From Faecalibacterium prausnitzii (GTDB lineage: Bacteria; Bacillota; Clostridia; Oscillospirales; Ruminococcaceae): 64,000 nucleotides of DNA. Below, piece after piece: positions 19,180 through 29,617 of this stretch (the stretch's first letter is position 1; every line of letters starts with the position of its first letter). Location of the stretch: positions 2,604,001-2,668,000 of the forward strand of contig NZ_CP065377.1 of the NCBI RefSeq assembly GCF_019967995.1. Reading direction: 5' to 3'. The notes below the pieces were generated by a model, which was not told the DNA's origin, did no database searches, and was given only the letters and a program-made list of their open reading frames with translations. The translations under genes were made by a program, and so were the position numbers.

Positions 19180-21429
19180 TCACTCTTTGGGCTCTGCTGC
19201 CTTTTTGGCGCGGGGCTTGCGGGTGGGCTTTGCCGGTGCAGCGTCTGCCGCAGGGGCAGCTTCTGCTTTGGTCTTGCGGGTGCGCTTGGGCTTTTCCGCC
19301 GGCGCAGCCTTCTCGGCCGGTTCAGCCTTTGCAGAGGTCTTTCTGGGTTTTGCGGCCTTGGCCGGTTTCTCTGCCTTGGCGGGCTTTTCCTCCGCGGCCT
19401 TCTCCGTCTTCGCCTTGGTGGCGCGGGTGGTCTTTTTGGGGGCCTTTTCGGTCTTGGCAGCGTTCTTCTTGGGTGCTGCCTTTTCGTCGGCCTTGGCCGG
19501 GTCTGCTGCCTTGCGGGTGCGCTTGGTGGGCACCTCGAAGTAGAGGGTGCTCATAGGCGGCAGGGTGATGGTGATGCTCTGTTCAAAGCCATGCAGCGGC
19601 TTCTTGTGGGTGCGGACGGCCTTGTTGTGGACCGCGCCCGAACCGCCGAAGGCTTCGTCGTCGCTGTTCAGCACTTCCCTGTAGGTACCCGCCACCGGTG
19701 CGCCCAGGGTGTAGCCCTCCCGCAGGACGGGGTTGAAGTTGCAGACGATCAGGATCTGCTTGCCCGCTGCATCCTTGCGCAGGAAGGCGACCACGCTCTG
19801 CTGCGAGTCGTCCGGCACGATCCACTGGAAGCCTTCCCAGCTGTAATCGATCTGCCAGAACGCCGGATGCTCTTTGTAGAAGGCGTTCAGGGTCTTGACG
19901 TAGTTCTGCAGCTCGGTGTGCTTGTCGTAGCCCAGCAGCATCCAGTCCAGCTGCTTGTTCTCGTTCCACTCGGCGAACTGGCCGAACTCCTGGCCCATGA
20001 ACAGCAGCTTCTTGCCGGGGTGGGCCATCATGTAGCCGAAGAAGGTGCGCAGGTTGGCGAACTTGGCCTCGTACTCACCGGGCATTTTATTGATGAGGCT
20101 CCCCTTGCCGTGGACGACTTCGTCGTGGCTGATGGGCAGCACGAAGTTCTCGCTGAAGGCATAGAAGAAGCTGAAGGTGACTTTGTTGTGGTTGCCGGCG
20201 CGGAAGAGCGGGTCGGTCTTCATGTAGCTGAGCATGTCGTTCATCCAGCCCATGTTCCACTTGAAGTTGAAGCCCAGGCCGCCGTCCGATGCAGGCTTGG
20301 TGACCATCGGCCAGGCCGTGGATTCCTCCGCGATCATGTACTTGTGGGGGTGGCGGCCCAGGACGGTATCGTTCAGCTTGCGCAGGAACGCAACGGCTTC
20401 CAGATTCTCCTTGCCGCCGTCCTTGTTGGGCTCCCATTCACCCTGCTTGCGGTTGTAGTCCAGATACAGCATGGAGGCCACGGCGTCCACGCGCAGGCCG
20501 TCGATGTGGTACTGCTCCAGCCAGTACAGTGCGCTGGAGATGAGGAAGCTCTGCACCTCGCTGCGGCCGAAGTCGAACACCATGGTGCCCCACTCCTTGT
20601 GCTCGCCGCGCTTGGGGTTCGGGTCCTCGTAGCAGGGCTCGCCGTCAAACCGGTACAGGCCGAACTGGTCCTTCGGGAAGTGCGCGGGCACCCAGTCCAT
20701 GATGACGCCGATGCCGGCGGCATGGAGCTTATCCACAAAGGCCATGAGATCCTTGGGGGTGCCATAGCGGCTGGTGGGGGCAAAATAGCCCGTGACCTGA
20801 TAGCCCCAGCTGCCGTCAAAGGGATATTCCATGACCGGCAGCAGCTCGACATGGGTGTAGCCCATCTCGGTGATGTACGGGATAAGCTGGTCGGCCAGCT
20901 CGGAATAGTTGTAGGGGATGTTCTCGCCCTTGGTCTTCCAGCTGCCAGCGTGCATCTCGTAGATGTTCATCGGGCCGTTGATGACATCGGCCTTCTTCTG
21001 GGCCTCCTGCCATGCGGCATCGTGCCACGCAAAGCCGTTCAGGTCGTAGACCTTGCTGCCGTTGGACGGCCGGGTCTCGGCGTGGAAGGCATACGGGTCA
21101 GCCTTGTAGACAAGGTCGCCCGCGCGGGTGGTCACGCAGTATTTGTAAACGTCATATTCCTTCATGCCGGGGATGAACAGCTCCCAGACCGAGTCCTGAT
21201 CCACCTTGTGCATCGGGTGGCTGCCCGGCTTCCAGCTGTTGAAATCGCCCACCACACTGATGGCGGCGGCATGAGGTGCCCAGACGCGGAACACGACACC
21301 GGACTCTCCGGCGCGGGTCTCGATGTGTGCACCGAAGTAGCGGTATGCTTCGCAGTTATTGCCCTGCTTGAACAGATAGATCGGCAGATCCGATGGATCC
21401 GTATGGATTTTTTCTTCCGTCGGTTTCAT
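19180..21429 (-). CDS. glgB: 1,4-alpha-glucan branching enzyme with a Lys/Ala/Pro-rich tail
   Basis: Introduces alpha-1,6 branches into glycogen. A carbohydrate-binding N-terminal domain (about 30-130) precedes a GH13 barrel with DWVPAHF (245-251), the nucleophile D315 in GLRVDAVASM, the acid/base E368 in IAEEST, and SHDEVVH (434-440). The all-beta C domain ends near LYFEVP (629-634). Residues 635-749 are an extra tail of about 115 residues made almost wholly of Lys, Ala, Pro, Thr, Glu and Arg (repeats like KPAKAEKPAKAAKP). It resembles histone H1-type tails and is not part of the enzyme fold. First gene of the glycogen operon. Confidence 0.95.
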   Translation of the reverse strand: MKPTEEKIHTDPSDLPIYLFKQGNNCEAYRYFGAHIETRAGESGVVFRVWAPHAAAISVVGDFNSWKPGSHPMHKVDQDSVWELFIPGMKEYDVYKYCVTTRAGDLVYKADPYAFHAETRPSNGSKVYDLNGFAWHDAAWQEAQKKADVINGPMNIYEMHAGSWKTKGENIPYNYSELADQLIPYITEMGYTHVELLPVMEYPFDGSWGYQVTGYFAPTSRYGTPKDLMAFVDKLHAAGIGVIMDWVPAHFPKDQFGLYRFDGEPCYEDPNPKRGEHKEWGTMVFDFGRSEVQSFLISSALYWLEQYHIDGLRVDAVASMLYLDYNRKQGEWEPNKDGGKENLEAVAFLRKLNDTVLGRHPHKYMIAEESTAWPMVTKPASDGGLGFNFKWNMGWMNDMLSYMKTDPLFRAGNHNKVTFSFFYAFSENFVLPISHDEVVHGKGSLINKMPGEYEAKFANLRTFFGYMMAHPGKKLLFMGQEFGQFAEWNENKQLDWMLLGYDKHTELQNYVKTLNAFYKEHPAFWQIDYSWEGFQWIVPDDSQQSVVAFLRKDAAGKQILIVCNFNPVLREGYTLGAPVAGTYREVLNSDDEAFGGSGAVHNKAVRTHKKPLHGFEQSITITLPPMSTLYFEVPTKRTRKAADPAKADEKAAPKKNAAKTEKAPKKTTRATKAKTEKAAEEKPAKAEKPAKAAKPRKTSAKAEPAEKAAPAEKPKRTRKTKAEAAPAADAAPAKPTRKPRAKKAAEPKE

Positions 21430-21483
21430 AAACAGCTCCTCCCCGTACAGGCCGCAGAGGGGCCTATACCTTTTTACTCTCTT

Positions 21484-21512
21484 ATATTAAAGAATTTTGG
21501 CACATTTTTCAA
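21484..21512 (-). promoter_or_regulatory. Promoter of the glycogen operon
   Basis: Minus strand: TTGAAA (21507-21512), 17-base spacer, TAATAT (21484-21489), about 55 bases before glgB. Confidence 0.7.
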
Positions 21513-21621
21513 GGCTTTTTCCGGAAAATGTACCATAATCTTTTCGAGGATATTTTAGTGATATGGACAACCTGGCCAAATTTATGCAAAAATTATAGGT
21601 AAACCTGACGGAATATAAAAC

Positions 21622-21683
21622 AAAAAAGAACATCTGCGCCCGTTCTCTGTGCAAAATGCAGCAAAGAGCGGGGGCAGATGTTC
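21622..21683 (-). terminator. Terminator of the G5/3D protein gene
   Basis: On the minus strand GAACATCTGCCCCCG pairs with CGGGCGCAGATGTTC in a long stem followed by TTTTTTG. Confidence 0.85.
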
Positions 21684-21715
21684 TGTTCATTCCGTGTGCG
21701 CGGGGGGCCAAAGAC

Positions 21716-22780
21716 TCAGTTCACAACGTAAACATTGACCTGGATCGCCCCATTGATGACCGACTCGGCGTAGGTCTCGTAGAACAGGTCCACGAGGATC
21801 TCGCCCTTCTGAACGGCGATGCCGGTGTCGGTCGCGATGGCGTAGCCGTAAACGAAGCGGCCATCGGTGGAAGTGATATACAGCAGGGTGCCGTAGGGGA
21901 TGACGTCCGGGTCCACGGCAACCGTGCCGTAGCCCAGGCCCAGACCGGAAGAGCCCTTGCCGGACTTGGAATAGTAGCCGGTGGCTTTGCCGGTGAGGAC
22001 CCTGCTGTAGGAAGCGGGCGCATTGGTGGTGCCGTCCGTGCCGGTCAGCGGCGAGACAGGCGCACCGGCACCGTAGGTCTTGACGACATGATTGGTGGGC
22101 TCCACCGTGGTGGTCACATCGACCACCATGCTGTTCTCCAGCTCACCGTCCACCCAGCGCTCGCGGGTGGTCACGGCCTGCTGGCCCTCCGAGCCGTGCT
22201 GCAGCGTGGTGGCGCGGCCGGTGTTGCGGAAGTACAGGCTGGTGTAGACATACTCGGTATCGTAGGGGATGGCCTGCGTCTCGACCTTATCCTGATAATC
22301 GACGCGGTGGACCACGATGCTGCTGCCTGCTGTGACCAGCTGGTCCAGTGCAGGCTCGGTGTAGTCCTCTTCATCCAGGGTGATGCCGGCGCGTTCCAGC
22401 GCATCGGCAACGGTGCCAAAAGCCATCCTCACCGGATACTCCTGGTCGTCTGCCTGGATGGTCACGGTGAATGCGCGCTCGATGTTCAGGGAAGCCAGGC
22501 TGCCGCTGAACGCGGTGTAATAGACATGGTCGCCCTCTTCGGCCTCCATGCCGGAAAGGCTCATCACGCGGGCGGGGTCGCTGTCAGCGTCAGTGCTGAC
22601 CACCAGCTGCCGCGCACCATAGGAGTCAGTGACGTAGGTCAGCCGCAGATTCGCGGCGGTCACGGCCAGCGTGAACAACAGGCTCACGGCCATGACGCAG
22701 AACGCCAGCACACGGGGGGCGGCGGCACGGGTGCGGCCGCTCAATGCTTTTTGAAATTTGACGGAAGCGATACGGAACAA
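21716..22780 (-). CDS. G5/DUF348 and 3D domain cell-wall protein (YabE/RpfB-like)
   Basis: Domain order: a membrane anchor (AFCVMAVSLLFTLAVTAANL), two DUF348-like segments (FTVTIQADDQEYPVRMAFGT), a G5 domain (IPYDTEYVYT to VDVTTTVEP), and a C-terminal 3D domain (KATGYYSKSGKGSSGLGLGY; VAVDPDVIPYGTLLYI; ATDTG). The three conserved Asp give 3D domains their name and lie in a double-psi barrel related to lytic transglycosylases, so the protein probably trims peptidoglycan outside the membrane. The start is uncertain: the listed TTG at 22780 directly abuts GAGAGGAG with no spacing, and GTG or ATG codons 24-30 residues later are alternatives. Confidence 0.85.
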   Translation of the reverse strand: MFRIASVKFQKALSGRTRAAAPRVLAFCVMAVSLLFTLAVTAANLRLTYVTDSYGARQLVVSTDADSDPARVMSLSGMEAEEGDHVYYTAFSGSLASLNIERAFTVTIQADDQEYPVRMAFGTVADALERAGITLDEEDYTEPALDQLVTAGSSIVVHRVDYQDKVETQAIPYDTEYVYTSLYFRNTGRATTLQHGSEGQQAVTTRERWVDGELENSMVVDVTTTVEPTNHVVKTYGAGAPVSPLTGTDGTTNAPASYSRVLTGKATGYYSKSGKGSSGLGLGYGTVAVDPDVIPYGTLLYITSTDGRFVYGYAIATDTGIAVQKGEILVDLFYETYAESVINGAIQVNVYVVN

Positions 22781-22930
22781 CTCCTCTCTTTTTACAGTTT
22801 GGAATACGATGCGGGCCTTCCAATACCCGCCGTGGCACGGAGTTTCTTCACTCCGTATTCGGGAGCCGCAGTGCGGCTTTTCACTTCAATGTGATGAATT
22901 TTATACGCTGCAACGTCCGTTGAGCGGAAG
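22781..22930 (-). ncRNA. Structured 5' leader of the G5/3D gene
   Basis: About 145 bases between promoter and coding region. Stems visible: GCCGC/GCGGC (22865-22869/22873-22877), ACGGAGT/ACTCCGT (22837-22843/22850-22856) and GCGGG/CCCGC (22811-22815/22826-22830). A longer-range pair GAATACG/CGTATTC (22802-22808/22854-22860) competes with the second stem. I do not recognise a known riboswitch class. Confidence 0.5.
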
Positions 22931-22932
22931 CT

Positions 22933-22961
22933 ATTTTAGCAGACCAAAACCGATTTGTCAA
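22933..22961 (-). promoter_or_regulatory. Promoter of the G5/3D gene
   Basis: Minus strand: consensus TTGACA (22956-22961), 17-base spacer ending TGC, then TAAAAT (22933-22938). Confidence 0.75.
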
Positions 22962-23368
22962 ATTTGACATTTCCGGTTTGCCAGATTCTTAACATAGTTT
23001 TTTGTGAATTTTGTACACAGTTTTCCCGGATGCGTGAAATTTTCGAGCGATTCTTCCCGATTTTTTTGCAAAATCCGGGCATGATTTGTTCACAATTTTT
23101 TAACATTCAAGTGCTGTTTCAAGGCCGGAAATCGACCGAATTTCCCTTGATTTTTGTCATCACAAACCATTCACAGACGCCATTTTCCGCCCGAAAATGC
23201 ACCCAGAATTACTCTCAAAAAGGCCCTGTTCTTCCCCTGCTTTTCTGCCCCGGAAACACCCCTTGGCAAAATGCCGAACGGCAAAGATCCGCAAGAAAAA
23301 AGACCACACTTCCGCATTTCGTATCCCGGCTGTACAATCGGGACAACAGCAGAAAGGAGGTCTGTTCC
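22962..23368. other. AT-rich intergenic region before the lysis cassette
   Basis: About 400 bases of low-GC sequence. The only signals I see are near the right end: TTCCGC (23309-23314), 17 bases, TACAAT (23332-23337), a possible promoter for the genes that follow. No gene or repeat is evident. Confidence 0.4.
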
Positions 23369-23416
23369 ATGACACAAACACCAGATTCTACTCACCGCCC
23401 GGAGGTCATCCGATGA
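23369..23416 (+). CDS. 15-residue micro-ORF overlapping the lysozyme start
   Basis: ATG at 23369 follows the strong site AAAGGAGG and encodes MTQTPDSTHRPEVIR. Its TGA (23414-23416) overlaps the lysozyme ATG (23413-23415) as ATGA. The lysozyme also has its own GGAGG inside this micro-ORF. The arrangement suggests translational coupling; whether the peptide itself does anything is unknown. Confidence 0.5.
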   Translation: MTQTPDSTHRPEVIR

Positions 23417-24042
23417 CCCCGCTGCGGGTGCTGGATGTCTCACGATGGCAAGGCTGCATAGACTGGGACGCGGTGCAGCGTTCCGGTGCCATCGACGGCG
23501 TGATGCTGCGGGTGCTGGGCAGCCGAAACGGCCAGCCCTACCCCGACCCGCAGTTCGAGCGCAATCATGCTGCCTGCACGGCGCGCGGCATCCCGGTGGG
23601 CGGCTACTACTACACCTGCGCCGTCACCTCCCGGCAGACCGAAGCCGAGCTCAACGCCCTGCGGGCCGCGCTGCGCGGGAAAACGTTCCAGCTGCCCCTT
23701 GCCATTGATGCGGAGGACGCCCGGCTGCGCTCCCTCTCCCCTGCCGCGCTCGCGCAGCGGGTGGCCCAGGCCGCCGCCCAGCTCGAAGCCTGGAATCTCT
23801 ACGCCATGGTCTACACCTACACGAATTTTGCGGACACCGCCCTTGCGATGGATGCACTCACCGCCTACGACCTCTGGCTCGCCGATTACCGCGGCAAGCG
23901 CCCCACCCGCCCCCACGGGATGTGGCAGTACACCAGCACAGGCCATGTGGCGGGCATCGACGGCCCTGTCGATCTGAGCCGCGCCTACAAGGACTACCCC
24001 GCCCTCTGCCGCCGCGCAGGGCTTGGCCGCTTCTCCGGCTGA
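23413..24042 (+). CDS. GH25 family lysozyme (phage-type endolysin)
   Basis: A 209-residue single-domain GH25 muramidase: LDVSRWQG at the N terminus, the catalytic acid pair in AIDAED (D99, E101), and the late WLADYRGKRP and GMWQYTS segments on the barrel rim. It cleaves the MurNAc-GlcNAc bond of peptidoglycan. There is no signal peptide, so it would need the holin encoded downstream to leave the cell. It forms a two-gene unit with that holin and no other phage gene, so it is a domesticated or residual lysis cassette. Confidence 0.9.
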   Translation: MTPLRVLDVSRWQGCIDWDAVQRSGAIDGVMLRVLGSRNGQPYPDPQFERNHAACTARGIPVGGYYYTCAVTSRQTEAELNALRAALRGKTFQLPLAIDAEDARLRSLSPAALAQRVAQAAAQLEAWNLYAMVYTYTNFADTALAMDALTAYDLWLADYRGKRPTRPHGMWQYTSTGHVAGIDGPVDLSRAYKDYPALCRRAGLGRFSG

Positions 24043-24076
24043 ACCCCGCACATCACCCGGAACGAAAGGAGTTTTT

Positions 24077-24319
24077 ATGAAGCACAAGATCTCGCCCTCG
24101 ACCATTGCCCGCACCGCCGCGCTGGCGCTGGCCCTGACCAACCAGATCCTCAGCGCCACCGGCCACGCGGTGCTGCCCATCGAGTCGGCCCAACTGGAGC
24201 AGCTGGTCTCCACCGGCCTGACCGTGGCCGCCGCCCTCGTCAGCTGGTGGAAGAACAACTCGTTCACCCCGGAGGCCATCGAAGCCGATGACTACTTCTA
24301 CAAACTGAAGAGCGGCTAG
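24077..24319 (+). CDS. SPP1-type phage holin
   Basis: 80 residues beginning MKHKISPSTIARTAALALAL, with two hydrophobic segments and the conserved SWWKNNSFTPEAIEADDYF region of the SPP1 holin family. It would form the membrane lesion that releases the lysozyme encoded 34 bases upstream. The start at 24077 follows AAAGGAG. Confidence 0.9.
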   Translation: MKHKISPSTIARTAALALALTNQILSATGHAVLPIESAQLEQLVSTGLTVAAALVSWWKNNSFTPEAIEADDYFYKLKSG

Positions 24320-24328
24320 TAAACAGAT

Positions 24329-24359
24329 GAGGGCCCGGTGCATGGCGCACCGGGCCCTC
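24329..24359 (+). terminator. Hairpin after the lysis cassette
   Basis: GAGGGCCCGGTGC and GCACCGGGCCCTC form a perfect 13-bp stem with a 5-base loop directly after the holin. There is no T tract, so termination is only probable. Confidence 0.6.
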
Positions 24360-24416
24360 CGTGCTGTCCGGGGCCGCGATGCAGCCGCGCACCCCCGTTC
24401 AGCGAAAAAACAGCTA

Positions 24417-24446
24417 GAACAAAAACAACCCTGCCGAAGCAGGGTT
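24417..24446 (-). terminator. Terminator of rplM-rpsI
   Basis: Minus strand: AACCCTGC-TTCG-GCAGGGTT followed by GTTTTTGTTC, a classic tetraloop terminator. Confidence 0.92.
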
Positions 24447-24470
24447 GCAAAAATACATTTTGAGGGTAAA

Positions 24471-24869
24471 TCAGCGCTTGCTGAACTGAGGTGCGCGACG
24501 AGCAGCCTTCAGACCGTACTTCTTACGTTCCTTCATACGAGGATCGCGGGTCAGGAAGCCAGCCTTCTTCAGGACTGCACGGTTCTCATCGCTCTGCTGC
24601 AGCAGGGCGCGGCTCAGGCCGTGGCGGATTGCGCCAGCCTGACCGGAAACACCGCCGCCGGAAACGCGGACGACGACGTCATACTTGCCCTCCAGGCCCA
24701 GCAGGACCAGCGGAGAACGGACGATCAGCTTCAGGGTCTCCAGACCGAAGTAGCTGTCGATGTCGCGATCGTTGATGGTGATCTTGCCGGTGCCGGTGTA
24801 AACGCGAACGCGGGCAACGGAATTCTTACGACGACCAGTGCCGTAGAAATAAGGTTTGGTTTCGTACAT
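24471..24869 (-). CDS. rpsI: 30S ribosomal protein S9 (uS9)
   Basis: 132 residues. The N terminus [18 protein letters not shown] and the C terminus RRAPQFSKR, whose last residues contact P-site tRNA, are both intact. Co-transcribed with rplM, 17 bases upstream; the start is preceded by AAGGAGG. Confidence 0.97.
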   Translation of the reverse strand: MYETKPYFYGTGRRKNSVARVRVYTGTGKITINDRDIDSYFGLETLKLIVRSPLVLLGLEGKYDVVVRVSGGGVSGQAGAIRHGLSRALLQQSDENRAVLKKAGFLTRDPRMKERKKYGLKAARRAPQFSKR

Positions 24870-24886
24870 ATTCGATTGCCTCCTTC

Positions 24887-25315
24887 TTAGAACTCGATCT
24901 TTTCGGGCTTCTGAGCTGCCTGAGCATGCTCAGCACCCTTGTAGCAGTGCAGGCGGGTCAGAGCCTTGGCACCGATGGTGTTGGAAGGGATCATGCCCTT
25001 GACAGCGTAGGTCATAGCCAGATCGCTGTTTTCAGCCATCAGCTTGCTGTACTGGACCTTCTTCAGGCCGCCGATGAACTTGCTGTGGGTGATGTGGAAC
25101 TTCTGCTCGGCCTTCTTGCCGGTCAGGACAGCCTCGTCACAGTTGATGACGACGACGTAATCGCCGCAATCGACGTTGGGGGTGTAGTTGACTTTCTGCT
25201 TGCCGCGCAGCAGAACAGCAGCCTCAGCAGCGACGTGACCCAGGCTCTTGCCGGATGCGTCGAGCAGATACCACTTGCGCTCGACTTCAGCGGGCTTTAC
25301 GAGAGTAGTGCTCAT
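24887..25315 (-). CDS. rplM: 50S ribosomal protein L13 (uL13)
   Basis: 142 residues with [39 protein letters not shown] and [20 protein letters not shown], the conserved segments of L13. First gene of the rplM-rpsI operon, preceded by AGGAGG. A short hairpin in the leader suggests autoregulation. Confidence 0.97.
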   Translation of the reverse strand: MSTTLVKPAEVERKWYLLDASGKSLGHVAAEAAVLLRGKQKVNYTPNVDCGDYVVVINCDEAVLTGKKAEQKFHITHSKFIGGLKKVQYSKLMAENSDLAMTYAVKGMIPSNTIGAKALTRLHCYKGAEHAQAAQKPEKIEF

Positions 25316-25404
25316 ATCTATTTCCTCCTGATAAGTGTTTTAACGGTTCAGGCACCCTTTTGGGGCGCGAGTGTCAGTATACATCACAAAAACGCGCCTG
25401 TCAA
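25316..25404 (-). promoter_or_regulatory. rplM promoter and probable L13 leader
   Basis: Minus strand: TTGACA (25399-25404), 17 bases, TATACT (25376-25381), a consensus promoter. The roughly 55-base leader contains the hairpin GCGCCC-caaaa-GGGTGC, then GAACCGTTAAAACAC. Position and layout fit the L13 leader family of Firmicutes. That identification is by context and memory, not by alignment. Confidence 0.65.
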
Positions 25405-25562
25405 CAGATTTTTTTGATTTTTTCGGTGCAAACTTTTCATTCTCTCGTTTTCGCTTGAAATCTCTTGAAATCTCGCGATTTCAGATTTCGGATTTTTCAA
25501 CTGATTTTTTACCGCTGCGGGCGGATTTCTGGGGCGGGGCGCTACAATTTTGCCCGGAGATG

Positions 25563-25571
25563 TGCTATACT
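25563..25571 (+). promoter_or_regulatory. Extended -10 promoter of the gene at 25603
   Basis: TGCTATACT (TG-N-TATACT) lies 32 bases before the start codon; the -35 is poor. Confidence 0.45.
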
Positions 25572-25602
25572 ATATTCGATATTGTAAAAAGGAGACTATT
25601 CC

Positions 25603-26172
25603 ATGCCGAAGAACATTCACACGCAGGACTCTTCCCAGCAGCGGGCATCCCGGCTATTGCTCGCCATGGGCGTGATCGTGCTGGTCGGTGCGCTGGCTTA
25701 CTTTGTGCTGACGCTGGTCGTCAACCGCCGCACCCCGGCAGCCCCCGACACCCACTACACCGCCGACAACGGCATCGTGCTGGACTACGAAAGCGCCGTC
25801 TGGCCCGTGTGCGAGATGACCGAGGACGACACCCTCGGCCACGCCCTCAAGCTGGCCTCCGGCACCGACAGCGACAACGCGAACTATCAGATCGTGCTGT
25901 TTCAGCGGGGAGACGCCTCGACCTACGAGGATTACATCGGCCAGTCGGAATCCGACCTGAAGAGCGCCTACGGCGTCATCAGCCCGCGCAAGGTCAAGAT
26001 CCAGATCGAGGGGGCCACCGTCACCGCCGTGCGCTGTGACATCCAGGCCTATTATGCGGTCCTTGCCACCGTGGAATACGACAGCGGCGATGTGGTCTAT
26101 GTTTCGGGCCTGACCAAGCTGGCCTCCATCAGTGATATCGTGAATCTTGTAGAGAGCGTTTCCCTGACCTGA
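25603..26172 (+). CDS. Membrane-anchored hypothetical protein
   Basis: 189 residues with one N-terminal membrane helix (LLLAMGVIVLVGALAYFVLT, about 18-37) and an extracellular domain of about 140 residues rich in acidic residues. I do not recognise the domain; the YQIVLFQRGD and IEGATVTAVRCDIQAYY strands suggest a small mixed alpha/beta fold. A good site (AAAAAGGAG) precedes the start. It ends 31 bases before alr and may be co-transcribed with it. Confidence 0.75.
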   Translation: MPKNIHTQDSSQQRASRLLLAMGVIVLVGALAYFVLTLVVNRRTPAAPDTHYTADNGIVLDYESAVWPVCEMTEDDTLGHALKLASGTDSDNANYQIVLFQRGDASTYEDYIGQSESDLKSAYGVISPRKVKIQIEGATVTAVRCDIQAYYAVLATVEYDSGDVVYVSGLTKLASISDIVNLVESVSLT

Positions 26173-26203
26173 GGGCCGCTCACAGAAAAGGAAGGGATCT
26201 TCC

Positions 26204-27400
26204 ATGCCGACAACCACCTTTGAAAAACACGTCTGGGCCGAGATCGACCTCGACGCCCTGCGGTCCAACTTCCGGGCCGTGAAGGAGCGGGCGGGCAGCC
26301 TGCCGCTCTGTGCCGTCGTCAAGGCCGACAGCTACGGCCATGGGGCCGTCCAGTGCTCCCGCGTCTTCGCCGAGGAGGGCGCGGCCTGGCTGGCCGTCAG
26401 CTGCCTGGCCGAGGCCTTGCAGCTGCGCAATGCCGGGCGGACGCTGCCCATCCTCATTCTGGGCCATGTGGAGCCGGAGTACGCCTCCGCCCTCATCGAG
26501 AAGCACATCACCGCCGCCTGCTACTCGCTGCCGCAGGCCAGGGCCCTGAGCGCGGCCGCCGAACGGGCGGGCGGGACCGTGGACATCCACCTCAAGGCCG
26601 ACACCGGCATGGGCCGCATCGGCTTTGCCCTGCGCACCGATTTTGACCGGGCCGTCGCCGAGATGCTGGAGGTCTGCACCCTGCCCGGCCTGCGGATGAC
26701 CGGCCTGTTCCAGCACTTCGCTGTGGCCGACGACACCGATGCCGGGAATGTCGCCTACACCGAGGAGCAGTACCAGCTCTTTCTCCGCGCCTACCGCGCC
26801 TTAAAGGCTGCCGGGCAGGAGCCGCCGCTCGTCCACTGCGACAACTCCGCCGGGGTCATGCTCCATCCCGACTGGCCCAGCAGCGCGGTCTCCGTGCCCT
26901 GCATGGCCCGCCCCGGCATCATTTTGTACGGCTTCGACCCCAGCGACGAAGTCCGCTTCGGGAAGTTCCGCCCGGTCATGAAACTCAAGACCGTGGTCAG
27001 CATGGTCAAGGAGCTGCAGCCGGGCCAATCCACCAGCTATGGCCGGCGCTTCACCGCCGAAACCCCCACCAGAGTGGCCACCCTCTGCACCGGCTATGCC
27101 GACGGCTACCCCCGCCTGCTGAGCTGCGGCAAGGGCATTGTGGAAGTCCACGGCGTCCCCTGCCCGGTGCTGGGCCGGGTCTGCATGGACCAGCTCATGG
27201 TGGATGTCACCGCCGTGCCCGATGTGCAGGAGGGCGACGAGGCCATCCTCTGGGGCGGCACCGTCAGCGACAGCGCCGAGGACATCGCCCGCAAGACCGA
27301 TACGATCTCCTACGAGGTGCTCTGCGGGGTCTCCCGCCGGGTGCCCCGCGTCTACCTCGAACACGGCCGGATCATCGCCGTGGAGGACTGGATCTTATAA
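26204..27400 (+). CDS. alr: Alanine racemase
   Basis: Interconverts L- and D-alanine for peptidoglycan. The N-terminal barrel has the PLP lysine K40 in [10 protein letters not shown]. The opposing catalytic tyrosine is Y279 in STSYGRRF, and GYADGYPR follows in the C-terminal beta domain. 398 residues, normal for the family. The site AAGGAAGGG precedes the start. lepA follows after 37 bases. Confidence 0.95.
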   Translation: MPTTTFEKHVWAEIDLDALRSNFRAVKERAGSLPLCAVVKADSYGHGAVQCSRVFAEEGAAWLAVSCLAEALQLRNAGRTLPILILGHVEPEYASALIEKHITAACYSLPQARALSAAAERAGGTVDIHLKADTGMGRIGFALRTDFDRAVAEMLEVCTLPGLRMTGLFQHFAVADDTDAGNVAYTEEQYQLFLRAYRALKAAGQEPPLVHCDNSAGVMLHPDWPSSAVSVPCMARPGIILYGFDPSDEVRFGKFRPVMKLKTVVSMVKELQPGQSTSYGRRFTAETPTRVATLCTGYADGYPRLLSCGKGIVEVHGVPCPVLGRVCMDQLMVDVTAVPDVQEGDEAILWGGTVSDSAEDIARKTDTISYEVLCGVSRRVPRVYLEHGRIIAVEDWIL

Positions 27401-27437
27401 TCAATCGAACACCCACTATTTTCCGTTGGAGGAACAG

Positions 27438-29249
<1,812 letters not shown>

Positions 29250-29277
29250 ACATTCCCATCGCATCCTATAAACAGCA

Positions 29278-29318
29278 AAGACCCCCTGTGCAGCATCCCA
29301 TCCTGCACAGGGGGTCTT
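29278..29318. terminator. Bidirectional terminator after lepA
   Basis: AAGACCCCCTGTGCAG (29278-29293) pairs perfectly with CTGCACAGGGGGTCTT (29303-29318). It lies between convergent lepA and the small-peptide gene. Confidence 0.9.
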
Positions 29319-29330
29319 ATCGTTTGTCCG

Positions 29331-29606
29331 TTACTGTCCAAACTCCTTCAGGCACTTCTTGATGCCTTTCAGAGAAGAGATGACGATCATGCCATAGCCG
29401 TATGCCTGATACAGCTCATTGATGCAGGCCATCGTGACCATGAGCACCTCCCAGGCGGCCTTGAGGTAGGGCTTGGCCGGGCGGAGGGTATTTTTGACTG
29501 CGGTGACGGTGTTTTCGAACCAGGCGGGGGCACCGCCGCAGATGGATTCCAGCTCCTCCTGCGGAATCGCTGCGCACTGGGCGGGCAGTTTCAGTTTTTG
29601 TTCCAT
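29331..29606 (-). CDS. Small protein with a double-glycine leader (bacteriocin-like)
   Basis: 91 residues starting at 29606 behind AAAGG. Residues 1-25 fit the double-glycine export leader: IPQEELESICGG gives a hydrophobic residue at -12, E at -8, L at -7, I at -4 and GG at -2/-1. The predicted product of 66 residues begins APAWFENT, has one hydrophobic stretch (AWEVLMVTMACI), two cysteines and a basic end (KGIKKCLKEFG). This resembles class II bacteriocins or secreted signalling peptides. No peptidase-containing ABC exporter is in the window, so its export partner is unknown. It lies 11 bases after the InlB-repeat gene and must share its transcript. Confidence 0.65.
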   Translation of the reverse strand: MEQKLKLPAQCAAIPQEELESICGGAPAWFENTVTAVKNTLRPAKPYLKAAWEVLMVTMACINELYQAYGYGMIVISSLKGIKKCLKEFGQ

Positions 29607-29617
29607 TCCAGTCCCTT

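Noticed and set aside
22781..22930. c-di-AMP (ydaO) or cobalamin riboswitch before the G5/3D gene
   Set aside because: I compared from memory the conserved motifs of both classes. Neither the ydaO GGAGGAACC-type core nor the full B12-box pattern is present, so no class is assigned.
22955..23416. A 153-codon plus-strand protein ending at the lysozyme start
   Set aside because: Most of the frame is AT-rich non-coding sequence with no ribosome site. Only the last 16 codons, which begin at a good site, are listed as a micro-ORF.
23413..24319. A prophage
   Set aside because: Only a lysozyme and a holin are present. There are no structural, replication or integrase genes, and the flanks are core genes in normal composition.
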